DNA of 64,000 bases from Tretioscincus oriximinensis. Its lineage: Eukaryota; Chordata; Lepidosauria; Squamata; Gymnophthalmidae. Within the stretch, counting starts at the first letter, position 1. Each line of letters opens with the position of its first letter. Shown here piece after piece: positions 63,156 to 64,000 of the stretch. Made by a program: the position numbers and the translations under genes. A model generated the notes under the pieces. That model did no database searches, was not told the DNA's origin, and saw nothing but the letters and a program-made list of their open reading frames with translations. Location: the NCBI GenBank assembly GCA_022410635.1, contig JAJVDF010000231.1, positions 674,694 to 738,693 on the forward strand. Reading direction: 5' to 3'.

Positions 63156-64000
63156 CCTGTATGTTTTGATGTATCATAGATAAGTCTACATTTTCAGATG
63201 CTAAGAAAAAGGCAATAGAGAAGTAATGAGCAGAAATCTGCACATACTCACCAATAGCCCTACTGATCTCTGGCTGCCTCCAGATGGCAAGAGGAAAACT
63301 TGCCAATCTTGTCAAAAAACAGGGTGAAATTGCCGGGCAGCTCTACAACCTTTCCTTGTCTGATGCTTTTTCCTGGTGACAAAAATATCCAAAACAGATA
63401 AACATCTACGTTTATGTTTTGCTGTGGGTATTTTTTGCCATTGTTTCACCCTCATACCTGTGCAGTGACCATTTTCCTGAAGGAAAAATTCAGGGACAAG
63501 TGCCAGNCAAGGTAAGCATTTTGCTATTTTAGGAAAAGTTGGGTTCAGAGTTCTTTTTGCTAGAGTAGCAATATTCTGAATTTAGCCTCAGTACCGTAGA
63601 ATTATGATAGGATTGCTTCGTATAAATGTGGCGCTCTGTCACCTCTTGTTACTGTATGTGGGATTTTCCATGCATGTGACATACTTTCCCGTCAGCCATG
63701 TTGTTTGCTGGTTGTCAAGAGGAAGTCCAACACTATTGGATAGTTTGTTGTCAATATCAAATCTTTGAGAGAATGACAATCATTCAAGTAATCAAATATC
63801 ACTGGCTAGCTCCTCTCTCTAGCTTGGGAACAACAAAAACGTAATTCATGCAAAATTGTGTTTTAGCAATTTCGTTAACAAAACTACACACATATCACAG
63901 CCTTTACACAATAAGCACACATAGAACATTGACAACTTTCCCAGAACACTAATAATCCAGCAAATAGGGTCTAAAACTCAAAATGCTTTTTGTTTCCTTT

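Larger units (their letters stand above)
51485..64000 (-). other. SNTB1: SNTB1 first intron, partial
   Basis: This region lies between the exon at 51.4 kb and the missing upstream exon, so SNTB1 continues past the right edge. It holds a purine tract, SINEs, CR1 and L1-like LINEs and a DNA element, listed separately. Stretches 52403-53410, 53729-55221, 57736-58177, 58426-59066, 60170-61649 and 63156-64000 show no gene or repeat that I can name. Confidence 0.7.

Overview
The window is a piece of a vertebrate nuclear genome, most likely a non-avian reptile and probably a squamate. The repeat content points there: many CR1-like and L2-like LINEs, several L1-like LINE 3' ends, two abundant tRNA-derived SINE families that share a 3' tail ending in (TTC)n, several hAT, mariner-like and Helitron-like non-autonomous elements, and one solo LTR. 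Genes have small exons in large introns with canonical GT-AG sites. The species cannot be fixed from the sequence.

Two protein-coding genes are recognisable and converge tail to tail. On the plus strand, 467-6950 carries the last three coding exons of MTBP (MDM2-binding protein, partner of Treslin/TICRR in replication origin firing), ending at a TGA at 6948-6950 with an AATAAA at 7206-7211. On the minus strand, from the right edge of the window down to about 8.66 kb, lies SNTB1 (beta-1 syntrophin). Six coding exons are present (51268-51484, 37436-37643, 21353-21492, 15779-15975, 14483-14673, 11883-11975). They encode the end of the first PH module, the second PH domain and the syntrophin-unique C-terminus. 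The exon for the N-terminus and PDZ domain is not in the window and should lie beyond 64000. All exon phases agree across junctions. MTBP next to SNTB1 is the order known at human 8q24.12.

Everything else is introns, a short intergenic stretch (about 7.23-8.66 kb) and interspersed repeats. There are clear nested insertions: a CR1 inside a SINE (0.9-1.8 kb), a 920-bp solo LTR inside a CR1 with a fold-back element inside the LTR (3.0-4.3 kb), a SINE inside an L2-like LINE (5.2-6.0 kb), a fold-back element inside a CR1 (24.3-25.1 kb) and a DNA element inside an L1-like tail (61.65-62.8 kb). Long simple-sequence tracts include a 300-bp purine tract about 200 bp upstream of an SNTB1 splice acceptor and a (TTC)n array broken by a 105-base gap. 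Single N bases are scattered throughout, two of them inside SNTB1 codons.

I found no evidence of a new molecular system. The observations most worth checking are a perfect 39-bp-arm palindrome at 50.0 kb, the two fold-back copies, a small three-copy MITE-like family, and an exact 95-bp duplication flanking a single N that looks like an assembly artefact.
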